A stretch of 64,000 bases of DNA, taken from assembly GCF_000374845.1 (NCBI RefSeq), contig NZ_KB895417.1, forward strand, positions 368,825-432,824, read 5' to 3'. The first letter of the stretch is position 1; each line of letters starts with the position of its first letter. The notes below the pieces were generated by a model that saw only the letters and a list, made by a program, of their open reading frames with translations, was not told the DNA's origin and did not search any database. The position numbers and the translations under genes are program-made. The DNA comes from Paenibacillus terrigena DSM 21567 (GTDB lineage Bacteria; Bacillota; Bacilli; Paenibacillales; Paenibacillaceae). This document shows positions 16,347 through 25,621 of the stretch, piece after piece.

Positions 16347-18074
16347 GTGGTTGAAATGAAAAAACAAACTTACACATCCTACGCAGCATTACGGCGAATG
16401 CTGCGGCTTTCTAGTAAGCATTGGAACTATATGATCGGGATTCTAGTACTCTCTATCCTGACGGCCATCATGGAGACGGGATACATGGAGTCGATCCGAA
16501 GACTCGTAAATGGTGCGGTTGAGACGAACGTGGGAATGGTCTATAGCGGGGCGATTCTAGGGGCAGGAATCATTGTGATTCGATTCGTTATTGCGGCGTT
16601 TGCCTCACGAATGAGTGCATTACTGAACAATGTTTCGGTAACCCATCTACAATGGACGATGTTAGAGAAGCTATCGAAGATTTCGATGCCGACCATCCAG
16701 CAGGTTCATTCGGGTGACCTCACGAGTCGCGTATGGGATTCTGCTAGGGAAGCGCAGTTCGGAATCAACGATAAGCTCTTATCCATGCTTCAAAGTGTGA
16801 TTCAGCTTGGTATTGCATTTCTATATTTCAGTTGGATTAATATTCCGCTTTCCTTGGGCGTGATTGGGTATACGATATTCTTTTCCTTCATTGCTGTTCC
16901 GATCAGCAGGGTGCTTCGGCGGAGATATGACGAGCGAAATGCAGCAGCTGCAGACAGAGATTCATTCCTAACGGATACGGTCCATGCCTCTGAAGAAATA
17001 AGAACCTATGCATTAGGCTCCTATGTTCGGACTAAATTCGAGCAGAAGATGAATCGTGTATTCGCTGCTGCATTACGTGTCTCGATCATCGAGCGTCTTC
17101 TGGATGCTTCAGGAAGACTCTCTACGTTTGGCGGGATGATCTTTATCCTGTATGTCGGTGGGCTTCAAGTGTATGGGGGCCATATGGATGTCGGCGGCTT
17201 AGCTACATTTCTCGTTGCGAGCAGTCAATTAACCCGGCCGGTTGAATCACTCAGTGGGATTTGGGCAGGACTGATGGGAGCGATTTCACAGGCGGATCGT
17301 GTATTTACGATACTGGATCAACCGAGTAAGAACGAGTCGGATCCATCTATTGCAACGGATTCGATCAGTGGCGGTGTATCGGTTGAACGAGTCAGTTTTA
17401 CCTATCCTCATGCAGAGGAAAGCACGCTAACGAATCTCTCATTTGCGGCTACATCTGGCCGAATGACCGTGATTACGGGCCCGAGCGGCTGCGGCAAGAC
17501 GACATTACTCCAGATCCTGACGGGAGGATACGCGGCGGATGAAGGAAACGTCTATATGGCGGGGAATCGGACCTACGTCCCCCAAGAAGCGTTTATTCTT
17601 TCCGGCACATTTCGCGAGAATATCCTGTTCGGGTGTGATGGGGCGACCGAGGAACAATGGATTGCCGCTGCAAAGCGCGCATCGATTCATGACAGGATTA
17701 TGGAGCACCCGAATGGGTATGACACCCTCATTGGGGATCAAGGTGTTCCATTGTCGGGAGGAGAGAAGCAGCGGATTACACTCGCTAGGGCATTTCTAAG
17801 AAATCCATCTGTACTTGTACTCGACGAGCCTACTTCATCCCTCGATCCAGTACACGAACGTCAGGTCATTCAAGCTCTGCAGGAATGTGCCGCACGAATG
17901 ACTGTGATTGTCGTGACGCATCGCTTACCTCTCATTCAGCTTGCGGATCATGTTGTGTTTATGGAGCGGGGGCGAATTGTTGATGCTGGCTCTCATGAGG
18001 AGCTGCTAAGACGTCGAAGCGAGTATGATCGGTTTATGATGGAGCATGATGGACGGGTGGAGGAATGGGTATGA
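16347..18074 (+). CDS. ABC exporter half-transporter (membrane plus ATPase), subunit 1
   Basis: A 575-aa fused transmembrane and nucleotide-binding protein. Residues about 20-310 hold six membrane helices of the exporter type; the ATPase has Walker A GPSGCGKTT, signature LSGGEKQR and Walker B VLVLDEPTSSLD with a downstream H-loop (VVTHRL). The GTG start has GGGGAA six bases upstream; ATG 16356 is an alternative. Its stop overlaps the next half-transporter by four bases, so they should form a heterodimer exporting a drug, lipid or peptide. The regulator divergent to it is frameshifted. Confidence 0.88.
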   Translation: MVEMKKQTYTSYAALRRMLRLSSKHWNYMIGILVLSILTAIMETGYMESIRRLVNGAVETNVGMVYSGAILGAGIIVIRFVIAAFASRMSALLNNVSVTHLQWTMLEKLSKISMPTIQQVHSGDLTSRVWDSAREAQFGINDKLLSMLQSVIQLGIAFLYFSWINIPLSLGVIGYTIFFSFIAVPISRVLRRRYDERNAAAADRDSFLTDTVHASEEIRTYALGSYVRTKFEQKMNRVFAAALRVSIIERLLDASGRLSTFGGMIFILYVGGLQVYGGHMDVGGLATFLVASSQLTRPVESLSGIWAGLMGAISQADRVFTILDQPSKNESDPSIATDSISGGVSVERVSFTYPHAEESTLTNLSFAATSGRMTVITGPSGCGKTTLLQILTGGYAADEGNVYMAGNRTYVPQEAFILSGTFRENILFGCDGATEEQWIAAAKRASIHDRIMEHPNGYDTLIGDQGVPLSGGEKQRITLARAFLRNPSVLVLDEPTSSLDPVHERQVIQALQECAARMTVIVVTHRLPLIQLADHVVFMERGRIVDAGSHEELLRRRSEYDRFMMEHDGRVEEWV

Positions 18075-19810
18075 AGCAGCAAGAAACAACAAAGCTATCA
18101 CAACAATGGCCGATTATTTTTCAATTTCTGAAGCCCTATTGGATTGTCGTGGTATTCATTCTGATTCTGATTGCCGTCGATGGGTTGTTCGAGATCAGCG
18201 TTGCGCTTGGACAAGGATTCTTCATCGATGCCATTCGGGAAAAGGGAGAGACGCAATTTCATGGCATCGCACTTATCGCTATGGCCGCGTTGATCGGGTT
18301 CGTTACGCTGCTCGCAGTGCACAGATATTTACTTGTCTGGTTACATGGAGCCGTGTACAAAGGCATGTCATCGCATCTATTCGGTGTGGTGAATAAGATG
18401 CCTTTCGGATTCATTCAGAAGCAATCTTCAGGGGATATCCAGCTCCGCGTGAAGGAAGATACGGAGCACGGCTCGGAACTGATTGATTCGGCAGCGGAAA
18501 TGATGACAGTCATTCTGATTATTGTCTTTTCTTTCGGATACTTGCTGAAAGTAGACGCATTCCTTGCTATGATAGCCATTGTTAGCGTCATTGCGATATT
18601 CTTCTCCAGCCGCTTCTTCGATCGTCGACTGCGTTCGGAATCCGATCAGGTGGAATCCAGTGAAGCGGTTGTTCAAGGTCACATGCAGGAATATGTGCGT
18701 GGGCTCGGGGTAGTTCAGCAGTATGAAGCAGCGCCATGGCTTCTGGATCGGTTGATGATAGATCAGCAACGTTTGAATCAACGAAGATTGAAGCTGGCCA
18801 TGACAGAAAGTGTATCGGATAACACAGCATTGGCTGTATTTAGCGTCACGCAGCTCGCTGCCCTGATTATTATTGCATTAGCAGCGGCAAGGCATCATCT
18901 GACGCCAGGTATGGTTGTAACTTGCAGCTTATTGTTTGAGCTCGTCGTATGGCCGGTTTTGGGATTATCACGTCAGCGGAGTCGCATGCAGGAAGGAGCG
19001 GGCGCATTTCATCGGATTTATGAATGGTTTAAGTTGGAACCGCACCGCAAGCCGTTAGCCACGTCATCTGATATTTCATCAACAGGGGAGCCCGTTGTGA
19101 AGATGATGAATGTTCAGTTTCAGCCGGAGGAATTAGAGGCTCCAGTGTTGAATGGTATGACGATGGAAATCCACCCTGGTGAAGTCGTGGCAATCGTCGG
19201 TTCCAGCGGTTCAGGTAAAACAACATTGTGCAGGCTCCTCGCCGGACTTTATGAACCGACATCAGGACAAGTGATGTTATCAGGTGGACTGGCATCCGAT
19301 CGACTGATGGAAGAGAGCAATGCCGTAACGTATCTCACCCAGCATCCTGCATTTTTTGCGGGAACCATCAGAGAGAATATCAAGCTGGACCTTGAGCACG
19401 TTACAGAGGAAGAGATGATACAAGCAACGAAGTCTGTGGCATTGCATTCTTATATCGAGGAACTGGACGATCAATACGATTCCTTATTAGATGAACGAGG
19501 AATGAATCTATCTGGCGGGCAGCGCCAACGACTCGCATTATCTCGTGTATTTTTAAGAGATTCGGAGCTGTATATCTTGGATGAACCGACCTCTGCGTTA
19601 GATATTCATACCGAACAAGAGGTCATCCAACAATTATTTCGATTCCTAGACGGCAAGTCGGCGGTCATCGTGACGCATCACGTTGAATTGGCAAGACGAG
19701 CTCATCGAATTCTTGTGTTAGATCAGGGTAGACTGGTTGAAGCGGGTACGCATGAGGAGCTCATGAAGAAGCAGGGACATTATGTTCGACTATTTACGAA
19801 TAGAGGATGA
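18071..19810 (+). CDS. ABC exporter half-transporter (membrane plus ATPase), subunit 2
   Basis: A 579-aa partner half-transporter with six N-terminal helices and an ATPase with Walker A GSSGSGKTT, signature LSGGQRQR and Walker [16 protein letters not shown] 18071 is chosen over ATG 18065 because GGAGG lies seven bases upstream and it gives a four-base ATGA overlap with the first subunit. The Glu after Walker B is present in both subunits, so both ATP sites may be catalytic; substrate unknown. Confidence 0.88.
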   Translation: MKQQETTKLSQQWPIIFQFLKPYWIVVVFILILIAVDGLFEISVALGQGFFIDAIREKGETQFHGIALIAMAALIGFVTLLAVHRYLLVWLHGAVYKGMSSHLFGVVNKMPFGFIQKQSSGDIQLRVKEDTEHGSELIDSAAEMMTVILIIVFSFGYLLKVDAFLAMIAIVSVIAIFFSSRFFDRRLRSESDQVESSEAVVQGHMQEYVRGLGVVQQYEAAPWLLDRLMIDQQRLNQRRLKLAMTESVSDNTALAVFSVTQLAALIIIALAAARHHLTPGMVVTCSLLFELVVWPVLGLSRQRSRMQEGAGAFHRIYEWFKLEPHRKPLATSSDISSTGEPVVKMMNVQFQPEELEAPVLNGMTMEIHPGEVVAIVGSSGSGKTTLCRLLAGLYEPTSGQVMLSGGLASDRLMEESNAVTYLTQHPAFFAGTIRENIKLDLEHVTEEEMIQATKSVALHSYIEELDDQYDSLLDERGMNLSGGQRQRLALSRVFLRDSELYILDEPTSALDIHTEQEVIQQLFRFLDGKSAVIVTHHVELARRAHRILVLDQGRLVEAGTHEELMKKQGHYVRLFTNRG

Positions 19811-19815
19811 TGACG

Positions 19816-20355
19816 ATGACGGTCTATATTGGATTCCTACGCGGCATTAACGTTGGCGGCAAAAACAAGATTAAGATGGCGGAGCTCAAAAAGATGTTAG
19901 TGACGATGGGGTTTGTTGGTGCGGAGACGTATTTACAGACGGGGAATATTTTGTTCCATTCCGATGATACGGCGGAGGCGCTGCGTATGCGAATTGAGCT
20001 TAAGATAAGCGAGCAATTCGGCGTCTCGCCGACGGTTGTACTCCGCACGGCAGAGCAAATGGAGAAGATCATAGCAGACTGCCCTTATGCGGCAGAAAGC
20101 CTAACCGAAGGGCAGACGATACAAGTCTCGGTATTAACGGAAAAGCCGGATCAGCAGATCGCGGAAATCTTATCGCGTGGGAAGAGTGAAATCGATGAAT
20201 TTCAGCTGCAAGGCTACGAGATCTACTTCTTATTCCGCCAGAGCGTTCTGGATTCCAAGCTCGCGACGAATCTGCAGAAGCTCGGAGACCGCGTAACGAC
20301 GCGTAATTGGAACACTATGACGAAGCTCTCGGAGATGGCGAAGGAGATGCCATAG
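19816..20355 (+). CDS. DUF1697 family protein
   Basis: A 179-aa cytoplasmic protein beginning VYIGFLRGINVGGKNKIKM, the hallmark of DUF1697, with ETYLQTGNILF and a C-terminal RNWNTMTKL block also typical. Molecular function is not established. Three in-frame ATGs lie at 19807, 19810 and 19816; the last fits a GAGG site nine bases upstream and the usual family start. It follows the exporter stop by five bases and is likely in the same transcript, although a functional link is not evident. Confidence 0.88.
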   Translation: MTVYIGFLRGINVGGKNKIKMAELKKMLVTMGFVGAETYLQTGNILFHSDDTAEALRMRIELKISEQFGVSPTVVLRTAEQMEKIIADCPYAAESLTEGQTIQVSVLTEKPDQQIAEILSRGKSEIDEFQLQGYEIYFLFRQSVLDSKLATNLQKLGDRVTTRNWNTMTKLSEMAKEMP

Positions 20356-20370
20356 GGAAAAAATGAAGGA

Positions 20371-20395
20371 GGGGGCATAGCGCCCCCTTTTTTTT
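20371..20395 (+). terminator. Strong terminator after the exporter/DUF1697 operon
   Basis: GGGGGC (20371-20376) pairs with GCCCCC (20382-20387) and is followed by a long run of T. Confidence 0.93.
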
Positions 20396-20462
20396 CTTTC
20401 ATCCACCCTCTAAGCTATATTGGATATTTGCAGTAACTTCAGCTTATAATGCGGCAGTTGGA

Positions 20463-20605
20463 CTTCTATAGTGGAATTTTGTATTAACTTTGGCCGGTTT
20501 GGGTGATTGAGAGATGATTTGCGTGTCCTACCCTGCAGGAATCCACTATAAGTACGACACACCACGTAGTACGCTTCGCTATGATGGATGGAATCCACGA
20601 TAGGA
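20463..20605. repeat. Three degenerate copies of a TATAGTGGA-type motif
   Basis: The 340-base gap 20356-20695 has no credible gene. It holds the terminator and TATAGTGGA at 20467-20475, its exact inverse TCCACTATA at 20542-20550, and a variant GGAATCCACGATAGG from 20590. Copies 2 and 3 share GGAATCCAC-ATA as a direct repeat. This resembles a small intergenic repeat of unknown role. Confidence 0.5.
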
Positions 20606-20695
20606 GTCAAGAGTGGCACGATTGGATGTCATTTCGTACGGAATAACCCTTAGATTGTTGGCTCAACACGCGGATTGCAGCCTTAGAATTTTGCG

Positions 20696-21238
20696 CTATA
20701 CCACACGCTCCTGTAGGGATGCCTTGTGTAAATCGAGCCAATAGCTCTTCACGAGCGTGTCGCCGTTACGGGTATCCGCTTCATATGCACGCTCAAAGCC
20801 CAGACGTTCATACAGCAGCACGGCGGAAGCCATCATGTCCGATGTATGCAAATGGAGCGTGGAATAACCCAGCAGTACCGATCGGCGTGCGGCTTCTTGA
20901 ATCAGAAGCGTGGCGATGCCGCGTCCGCGGTAGTCAGGCGATACGGCTAGCAACCGTATAATGGGCGAATGAATGCCCAGTTCTGGCTTGCCATAGGCGG
21001 CTTCCGAGGAGAGGAACATCTGGACGCTGCCAATGATCTCCCCATCGAGTTCAGCGACAATTCGGGCATAAGTTGCATTACCGTAGACGGAGTTCCGAAT
21101 GGAATCCCGGTATTCCTCCCAACGAGGCTGCGGCAGATCATGCGCATATTGCTGATAGGCTTCAATCATGACCTGCGCGATCGCCTCTTGTTCGAATTCC
21201 TCTGCATCACGGATACGAATATCTTGTGGTGCGGTCAT
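20696..21238 (-). CDS. GNAT family N-acetyltransferase
   Basis: A 180-aa acetyl-CoA-dependent acyltransferase. The acetyl-CoA loop is visible as LAVSPDYRGRGIATLLIQEA, followed by LHTSDMMASAVLLYERLGFERA. ATG 21238 is favoured by GAGGGAG eight bases upstream. It is divergent from a LysR regulator and an amino-acid uptake/oxidation operon. By analogy with YtmI/YxeL/SnaA-type acetyltransferases in B. subtilis sulfur operons, it may N-acetylate an imported sulfur amino acid. That role is inference from position. Confidence 0.85.
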   Translation of the reverse strand: MTAPQDIRIRDAEEFEQEAIAQVMIEAYQQYAHDLPQPRWEEYRDSIRNSVYGNATYARIVAELDGEIIGSVQMFLSSEAAYGKPELGIHSPIIRLLAVSPDYRGRGIATLLIQEAARRSVLLGYSTLHLHTSDMMASAVLLYERLGFERAYEADTRNGDTLVKSYWLDLHKASLQERVV

Positions 21239-21328
21239 CTCGGTCACTCCCTCTCATCGATTTCGTCAAATTTGTAATCCAGTATAACTTTATATTCTGA
21301 TTAAACATATAGGAAATAATAAATATCG

Positions 21329-21351
21329 ATAACGTTATTGAAAAATTCAAT
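21329..21351. promoter_or_regulatory. Adjacent palindromes between divergent GNAT and LysR genes
   Basis: ATAACGTTAT (21329-21338) is a perfect palindrome and overlaps an inverted repeat ATTGAA-AAA-TTCAAT (21337-21351). They lie in the divergent intergenic region, where a LysR protein would be expected to bind. The assignment to this regulator is inferred. Confidence 0.45.
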
Positions 21352-21382
21352 GATAAAGTGCCGAGCTCACCGTAAATTTGGA

Positions 21383-21411
21383 TTGACAATAAAAATTCAA
21401 CTCCATAAGAT
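21383..21411 (+). promoter_or_regulatory. Promoter of the LysR gene
   Basis: A perfect TTGACA (21383-21388) and TAAGAT (21406-21411) are spaced by 17 bases. A perfect 11-base inverted repeat follows at 21408-21418 and 21452-21462 (AGATAAAAATA/TATTTTTATCT), placing a large hairpin or paired operator in the leader. Confidence 0.6.
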
Positions 21412-21493
21412 AAAAATAATTTATGTCCCTTACGACTGTCCTAAAACCGTCTATTTTTATCTGAATAATATGAATAATATGGAGGTGGGTTCA

Positions 21494-22372
21494 TTGAATA
21501 TTGAGAATATCGAAGCCTTTGTCTACATCAATCATTACGGGAGCTTCAATAAGGTGGCGGATGTGCTGTTCTTGTCCCAGCCGACGGTTACTGCCCGCAT
21601 TCAGTCACTGGAGCGAGAGCTGGACTGCCGGTTGTTCGACCGCTTCGGCAAGCAAATTCATTTGACGGACAAAGGCAAGCAATTCCTCCCTTTTGCGCAG
21701 CAAATTGTTCAGACGTATCAGAAAGGCAAACATCATCTACACGCCAAAAGTGCAACGCCTAACGAGCTGCGGATCGGATGCACCGTATCGGTGTCGAATT
21801 ATTTGATGCCCCACCTATTAATGCGGCTCCAAGAACGATTCACGGATATGCGATTTAAAATTACGACTGCGACAACGGATGAGCTGGCTGCCAAGCTGTC
21901 TTCCAAGGAGCTGGATCTGGCCATCGTGCGCAAATTGGTGAACCCTGCTTTCCAGTCCTATTCTTTTTTTGAAGATCCGATCCGCTTGTATGTCTATCAG
22001 GACCATCCGCTGGCTGCTGCAGGAAGAGCGGATATTCGTGAGATTCGTCATGAGAAGCTGATCTTCTTCGAATGCGGATCGCTCGATTGGCTGCGGATAC
22101 ACCGGGTATTCGAGAGCCTGGAACAGCCTCCTAACATCGTGTTTCAGGTCGATAATTCGGAGACAGCGAAGAAGCTTGTTTTGCGCCGGGCAGGTATTTG
22201 CTTCCTCCCCGGGCTATGCGTGCAAGAGGAAGTCGAGGCGGGTCTGCTCGTCCCTGTGAATATTACAGAGACAACGGGCATTGCGCTTCAGACCAACCTG
22301 ATTACATTACATGATGTCCATACGGAATTCGCGGAGTCACTGCTGGAATGGGGCGCGGATGTGCTCCATTAA
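21494..22372 (+). CDS. LysR-family transcriptional regulator
   Basis: A 292-aa regulator with an N-terminal winged helix-turn-helix (FNKVADVLFLSQPTVTARI, then LERELDCRLFDR) and a C-terminal periplasmic-binding-like effector domain. The TTG start at 21494 has GGAGGT seven bases upstream and gives the normal LysR length; upstream in-frame ATGs would add about 50 unrelated residues. It faces away from the GNAT gene and towards the transporter operon 127 bases downstream, which it probably activates, as YtlI/CysL-type regulators do for sulfur genes. Confidence 0.88.
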   Translation: MNIENIEAFVYINHYGSFNKVADVLFLSQPTVTARIQSLERELDCRLFDRFGKQIHLTDKGKQFLPFAQQIVQTYQKGKHHLHAKSATPNELRIGCTVSVSNYLMPHLLMRLQERFTDMRFKITTATTDELAAKLSSKELDLAIVRKLVNPAFQSYSFFEDPIRLYVYQDHPLAAAGRADIREIRHEKLIFFECGSLDWLRIHRVFESLEQPPNIVFQVDNSETAKKLVLRRAGICFLPGLCVQEEVEAGLLVPVNITETTGIALQTNLITLHDVHTEFAESLLEWGADVLH

Positions 22373-22450
22373 GGAATTGCATATACGAATAGAAAAACTC
22401 TATTAGACGCGAAGGGCAAATCGCGGTAAAGTTAGTGTCAACAAATTCAT

Positions 22451-22481
22451 ACTAAACAGATAGGAATTATCTAGTTTTAGT
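22451..22481 (+). promoter_or_regulatory. Imperfect inverted repeat in the transporter leader
   Basis: ACTAAA-c-AGATA and TATCT-ag-t-TTTAGT pair around GGAAT, 18 bases before the receptor start. It could be an operator or an RNA hairpin near the ribosome site. No U tract follows, so it is not a terminator. Confidence 0.4.
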
Positions 22482-22498
22482 GAAAAGGGGATGAGATC

Positions 22499-23332
22499 AT
22501 GCGTAAATCATGGCTATTCGTTGCAACGTTACTGCTCACGGGGGTGATTGCTGGTTGCGGCACTGACGAGAAAACAGCGAATCAAGACAAAGAAGGAACC
22601 GTTAATGCGTCTGCAGGGGTCAAAAAAATCGTCGTAGGTACAGGCACGAATTTTCCTAAAATCTGCTTCATCGACGAGAACGGCAAGCTGACGGGCTTTG
22701 ATGTGGAGCTGGTCAGAGAAATCGATAAGCGGCTTCCACAATATGAATTCGAGCTGCAAACCCAGGAATTCGCGAATCTCCTTTTAAGTCTAGAGACGAA
22801 GAAAATCGATTTTGTCGCGCATGAGATGGAGAAGAATCCGGAACGCGAGAAAAAGTACTTGTTCAATAAAGAGCCTTATGCGCACTGGAGAAATAAGATC
22901 ATTGTCGCGAAGGACAACAATTCTATCCAATCGTTGGATGATTTGAAAGGCAAGAAGGTGCTGACCGGTGCGACAAGCGCAGAGGCTCAGATCTTGGAGA
23001 ATTACAACAAAGCGAATAACAACGCCATTAACATTGTCTATCAGAGCGGCGCGGCGAAGGATGCGGTGAATCAGATTACGAACGGGCGCGTGGAAGCCAC
23101 GATTGGCGCAGATTTCTCGCTGCCGCTCATCGATCCGCAAGGCAAGCTGAAAATAACGGGCGACGACCTCTCGGAAGCAGATATCCTCTTCGTGTTCCGT
23201 AAGGATGATCCGGAATCACAGAAGCTGGCGGATGACATTGACGGCGCGATTAAGCAGCTGAAATCGGATGGTACGCTGGGCGAGCTCAGCAAGCAGTGGC
23301 TCGGCTCAGATTTTACCGCGGATAAGAAATAA
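22499..23332 (+). CDS. Amino acid ABC transporter substrate-binding lipoprotein (family 3, Tcy-like)
   Basis: A 277-aa receptor with lipobox VIAGC (Cys20). The family-3 opening is visible (VVGTGTNFPKICFIDENGKLTGFDVELVREI) with LDDLKGKKVLTGATSA midway. It should bind a polar or sulfur amino acid outside the membrane; cystine or an S-substituted cysteine is inferred from the monooxygenase and deacylase genes in the same operon. AAAAGGGG precedes the ATG. Confidence 0.88.
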   Translation: MRKSWLFVATLLLTGVIAGCGTDEKTANQDKEGTVNASAGVKKIVVGTGTNFPKICFIDENGKLTGFDVELVREIDKRLPQYEFELQTQEFANLLLSLETKKIDFVAHEMEKNPEREKKYLFNKEPYAHWRNKIIVAKDNNSIQSLDDLKGKKVLTGATSAEAQILENYNKANNNAINIVYQSGAAKDAVNQITNGRVEATIGADFSLPLIDPQGKLKITGDDLSEADILFVFRKDDPESQKLADDIDGAIKQLKSDGTLGELSKQWLGSDFTADKK

Positions 23333-23367
23333 GGCATTAAAGGTCCTAGAAGGGGAGGAGGAAGCTC

Positions 23368-24153
23368 ATGGGAGCCCCGTTTGATATTACGTATGTGTTT
23401 GGCTACTTACCGAAGCTGCTATCGACGCTGGGCATGACGTTGCTGATCGTGGGAGGTTCGCTACTGGTGGGGATTGTCGTGGGATTTCTCATCGCCCTTC
23501 CCCGTCTATACCGGATTCCGATGCTGAACACGCTGGCTAGAATATACGTTTCTTTTTTCCGCGGGACGCCGATCTTGATCCAGCTGTTCCTGTTCTATTA
23601 CGGGTTGCCTGAAATCTTAAAGTTGGCGCATCTCGATATTTCAAAAGCCCCGGTGCTGGTGTTCGTCATCATCACTTACGGTCTTCATACCGGTGCATTT
23701 ATGTCGGAGACGATACGGGCATCGGTGACGGCGGTGGATCGCGGACAAGTGGAAGCGGCCTATGCTGTAGGCATGACGAGCTATCAGGCTTTTACCCGAA
23801 TTATGCTGCCGCAGGCGATGGCGATTGCGGTGCCGGTGTTCTCGAATCTGGTCATCGCGCTGCTGAAGGATACGTCGCTTGCCTTCTCACTTGGCGTGAT
23901 GGAGATGACGGGCAAGGCGCAGACGCTTGGATCGCTCACGCAGCATTTTATCGAAGCTTATATCTCGCTTGCATTGATTTACCTCGTCGTTAGCATGACG
24001 CTCGAGAAGCTGCTTCTCATTGCAGAACGACGCTTGTTAAGACATGAAGAAACGGATTCCACGGGACATCGAAGATTTCGGCTTGAGCAGAAAAGTTCGT
24101 ATCGCCGCATGGTTGCCAGCGTGGATGCCGGAAAAGGAGGAACAGAAGTATGA
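23368..24153 (+). CDS. Amino acid ABC transporter permease 1 (HisM/TcyL type)
   Basis: A 261-aa permease with about five hydrophobic segments. Family features are FFRGTPILIQLFLFYYGLPE and VDRGQVEAAYAVGMTSYQAFTRIMLPQA, the latter being the ATPase coupling loop. GGAGGAGG precedes the ATG. Its stop overlaps the second permease start by four bases. Confidence 0.9.
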   Translation: MGAPFDITYVFGYLPKLLSTLGMTLLIVGGSLLVGIVVGFLIALPRLYRIPMLNTLARIYVSFFRGTPILIQLFLFYYGLPEILKLAHLDISKAPVLVFVIITYGLHTGAFMSETIRASVTAVDRGQVEAAYAVGMTSYQAFTRIMLPQAMAIAVPVFSNLVIALLKDTSLAFSLGVMEMTGKAQTLGSLTQHFIEAYISLALIYLVVSMTLEKLLLIAERRLLRHEETDSTGHRRFRLEQKSSYRRMVASVDAGKGGTEV

Positions 24154-24860
24154 AACTGGATCCATCCTTTATCTGGACGGCGCTGATCCAGCTGCTGTCA
24201 GCAATTCCTACGACATTGGTGATTACGGCCGTATCGGTCACCATAGGCTTTATTATTGGGTTAATTACCGCGCTGCTGCGGATTTATAAAATCCCAGTGC
24301 TGAGCCAAATAGCGGCGGGTTATGTAACTTTCATTCGCGGAACGCCGATGCTAACGCATTTACTGCTGATTTATTTCGGGCTTCCGATGCTGGTAGATGC
24401 TTTGTCCGCACAGTTCGGTTGGAGCATCAAATCTTCGTCGATCCCGATGATTGGCTTTGCCTTTATCTCGTTCTCGATCACGGCGGGAGCCTATATGGCA
24501 GAGGTCATTCGTTCCGGACTGCTCGCGGTCAATCGGGGTCAACTGGAAGCGGCTTACTCGGTAGGGATGACAACGCCGCAGGCTTTGCGCCGAATTGTCT
24601 TCCCGCAAGCCTTGGCAGTCAGTCTGCCGAACCTGTCCAATTCCGTCATTGGGATGCTGCACGGTTCTACGCTTGTTTTTACCGTATCGGTCGTAGATAT
24701 TAACGCGAAGGCGCAGATCGTGGCGTCGACCAACTGGAAGTTTTTCGAGGCTTATCTGGCGGCAGCCGTCATTTTCTGGGGATTGACGCTCCTGATCGAA
24801 CGGATTACCGCTGTCATCGAGAAACGAATCAATTTGTACAATCGGGGTGGAGTTGCATGA
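24150..24860 (+). CDS. Amino acid ABC transporter permease 2 (HisQ/TcyM type)
   Basis: A 236-aa permease paralogous to the previous one, with [19 protein letters not shown] and [32 protein letters not shown] overlaps on both sides (start with permease 1, stop with the ATPase) indicate tight translational coupling and a heterodimeric channel. Confidence 0.9.
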   Translation: MKLDPSFIWTALIQLLSAIPTTLVITAVSVTIGFIIGLITALLRIYKIPVLSQIAAGYVTFIRGTPMLTHLLLIYFGLPMLVDALSAQFGWSIKSSSIPMIGFAFISFSITAGAYMAEVIRSGLLAVNRGQLEAAYSVGMTTPQALRRIVFPQALAVSLPNLSNSVIGMLHGSTLVFTVSVVDINAKAQIVASTNWKFFEAYLAAAVIFWGLTLLIERITAVIEKRINLYNRGGVA

Positions 24861-25609
24861 TCCAACTTACGAATATTACGAAATCGTTCGGACGCCACCA
24901 GGTACTGAATAAGATCGATTTGACCGTACAGAAGGGAGAAGTCGTCGTTATTCTAGGTCCTAGCGGTTCCGGCAAAACGACGCTGCTGCGCTGCGTGAAT
25001 TATTTGGAGAAGCCAAACGACGGCGAGATTCTCATCGGCGATTACCGATTAAACTGCAAGCATGCGAGTAAGAAAGACATTTACCAGCTCCGGCAGAAAT
25101 CAGCGATGGTGTTCCAGCAATATAATCTGTTCAAACATAAAACAGCGCTTGAGAATGTCATGGAAGGACTTGTGGTCGTGAAGAAGCTGTCGAAGGAGGA
25201 GGCGAAGACGCGGAGTATTGCGCTGCTCGAGAAGGTGGGGCTTGGCAGCAAATTGGATGCTTACCCGAGTCAGCTCTCCGGCGGGCAGCAGCAGCGTGTG
25301 GGCATTGCCCGGGCGCTCGCGTTAGAACCGGAAGTGATTCTATTCGATGAGCCGACGTCGGCGCTCGATCCGGAGCTGGTCGGCGAAGTGTTAGCGGTTA
25401 TTCGGAAAATTGCGAAGGAAGGCATCACGATGATCGTGGTTACCCATGAGATGGGGTTCGCAAGAGATGTCGCGAATCATGTGGTATTCATGGACGGGGG
25501 TGTCATTGTCGAGGAGGGGACGCCTGTGGAGCTGTTCAACAATCCGCAGGAAGAACGGACGAAGCAGTTCTTGAAGCGGATTACCCCGGAACTTAACTAT
25601 AGCATTTAG
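24857..25609 (+). CDS. Amino acid ABC transporter ATP-binding protein (TcyN/HisP type)
   Basis: A 250-aa ATPase with Walker [10 protein letters not shown], signature LSGGQQQR, Walker [21 protein letters not shown] and H-loop [10 protein letters not shown], all typical of polar amino acid transporters. It completes a full importer with the three genes before it. Confidence 0.92.
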   Translation: MIQLTNITKSFGRHQVLNKIDLTVQKGEVVVILGPSGSGKTTLLRCVNYLEKPNDGEILIGDYRLNCKHASKKDIYQLRQKSAMVFQQYNLFKHKTALENVMEGLVVVKKLSKEEAKTRSIALLEKVGLGSKLDAYPSQLSGGQQQRVGIARALALEPEVILFDEPTSALDPELVGEVLAVIRKIAKEGITMIVVTHEMGFARDVANHVVFMDGGVIVEEGTPVELFNNPQEERTKQFLKRITPELNYSI

Positions 25610-25621
25610 GAGGCATAAGGT

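Noticed and set aside
20410..20619. 69-codon minus-strand open frame in the gap after DUF1697
   Set aside because: No ribosome site or recognisable composition; it crosses the repeat motifs and looks like chance.
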